From contig JBDNGQ010000272.1 of the NCBI GenBank assembly GCA_041689205.1, positions 1 through 5,924 of the forward strand: 5,924 nt of DNA, written 5' to 3'. The DNA is from JAVVEG01 sp041689205 (GTDB lineage Bacteria; Pseudomonadota; Gammaproteobacteria; Pseudomonadales; Pseudohongiellaceae). Positions 5,868 through 5,924 of the stretch are shown one piece after another. The translations under genes were made by a program, and so were the position numbers. The notes below the pieces were generated by a model. The model saw only the letters and a list, made by a program, of their open reading frames with translations. It did not search any database and was not told where the DNA came from. Every line of letters starts with the position of its first letter. The stretch's first letter is position 1.

Positions 5868-5924
5868 ATGAGTACCCAGACTAATCAGCAGTATTGGCAA
5901 GAGCAGCTCGAGCAGTGTCAGGCA
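5868..5924 (+). CDS. tnpA: IS66-family accessory protein TnpA, N-terminal fragment (cut by the window end)
   Basis: The 19 visible codons give MSTQTNQQYWQEQLEQCQA and stay open to the last base. IS66 TnpA proteins (roughly 100-140 residues, HTH-containing) typically start with a short polar stretch and a W-x-x-x-[IL]-x-x-[WC] pattern before SGLSQAAFC-like sequence, and this fragment fits that pattern. ATG 5868 is preceded by AAGGA (5857-5861), 6 nt upstream and within a hairpin. TnpA is needed together with TnpB and TnpC for transposition, though its molecular role is unclear. Identity is supported jointly by the GTAAGCG terminus 83 bp upstream. With only 19 residues the protein match alone would be weak. 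Confidence 0.75.
   Translation, partial: MSTQTNQQYWQEQLEQCQA

Larger units (their letters stand above)
5785..5924 (+). mobile_element. IS66-family insertion sequence, left end (continues past the window)
   Basis: Three things agree. The sequence starting at 5785 begins GTAAGCG, the conserved tip of IS66-family inverted repeats. It falls exactly where Cse1 homology breaks off. About 80 bp inside, a reading frame opens whose first residues match the IS66 TnpA accessory proteins. IS66 elements normally carry tnpA, tnpB and tnpC (the DDE transposase) in that order, so tnpB and tnpC should lie to the right. Insertion is in the same orientation as cse1. Only 140 bases of an element normally around 2.5 kb are visible. 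Confidence 0.85.

Overview
The window looks like a proteobacterial chromosome segment, probably gamma- or betaproteobacterial. The evidence is a CTGT-N8-ACAG LexA-type box, protein families common in that phylum, and moderate GC. I cannot name the species. All apparent genes lie on the + strand except one decayed remnant.

Left part (1-987): the 3' end of an ordinary fumarylacetoacetate hydrolase (FAH) family metabolic gene runs in from outside the window. It is followed by a truncated DUF1428-type gene remnant on the minus strand, which has lost its C-terminal part and shows ACG where the start ATG is expected. This debris probably marks the edge of an accessory region.

Middle (988-2358): a full-length HTH-WYL transcriptional regulator comes first. 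Three bases after its stop is a good match to the SOS (LexA) box, which leads into a BRO-N/DinD-like gene that has decayed: its homology continues in frame through two stop codons. No convincing terminator separates this decayed gene from the cas genes.

Right part (2359-5924): an apparently intact type I-E cas3 (HD nuclease plus DExH helicase) is followed 49 bp later by cse1 (cas8e). The cse1 gene is cut after about 265 codons by an IS66-family insertion sequence. The element's GTAAGCG terminus supplies the premature TAA. The first 19 codons of the element's tnpA accessory gene are visible, and their Shine-Dalgarno is buried in a perfect 10-bp hairpin.

Taken together, this is the start of a regulated type I-E CRISPR-Cas operon (WYL regulator, cas3, cse1 and presumably cse2-cas7-cas5-cas6-cas1-cas2 beyond the window). 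It has probably been disabled by transposition, because Cse1 is the Cascade subunit that recognises the PAM and recruits Cas3. No CRISPR array, tRNA or rRNA is visible. No wholly new system is evident. The most notable items are the IS66 disruption, the self-sequestering tnpA leader, and a possible SOS-responsive promoter left upstream of cas3 by decay of the BRO-N gene.
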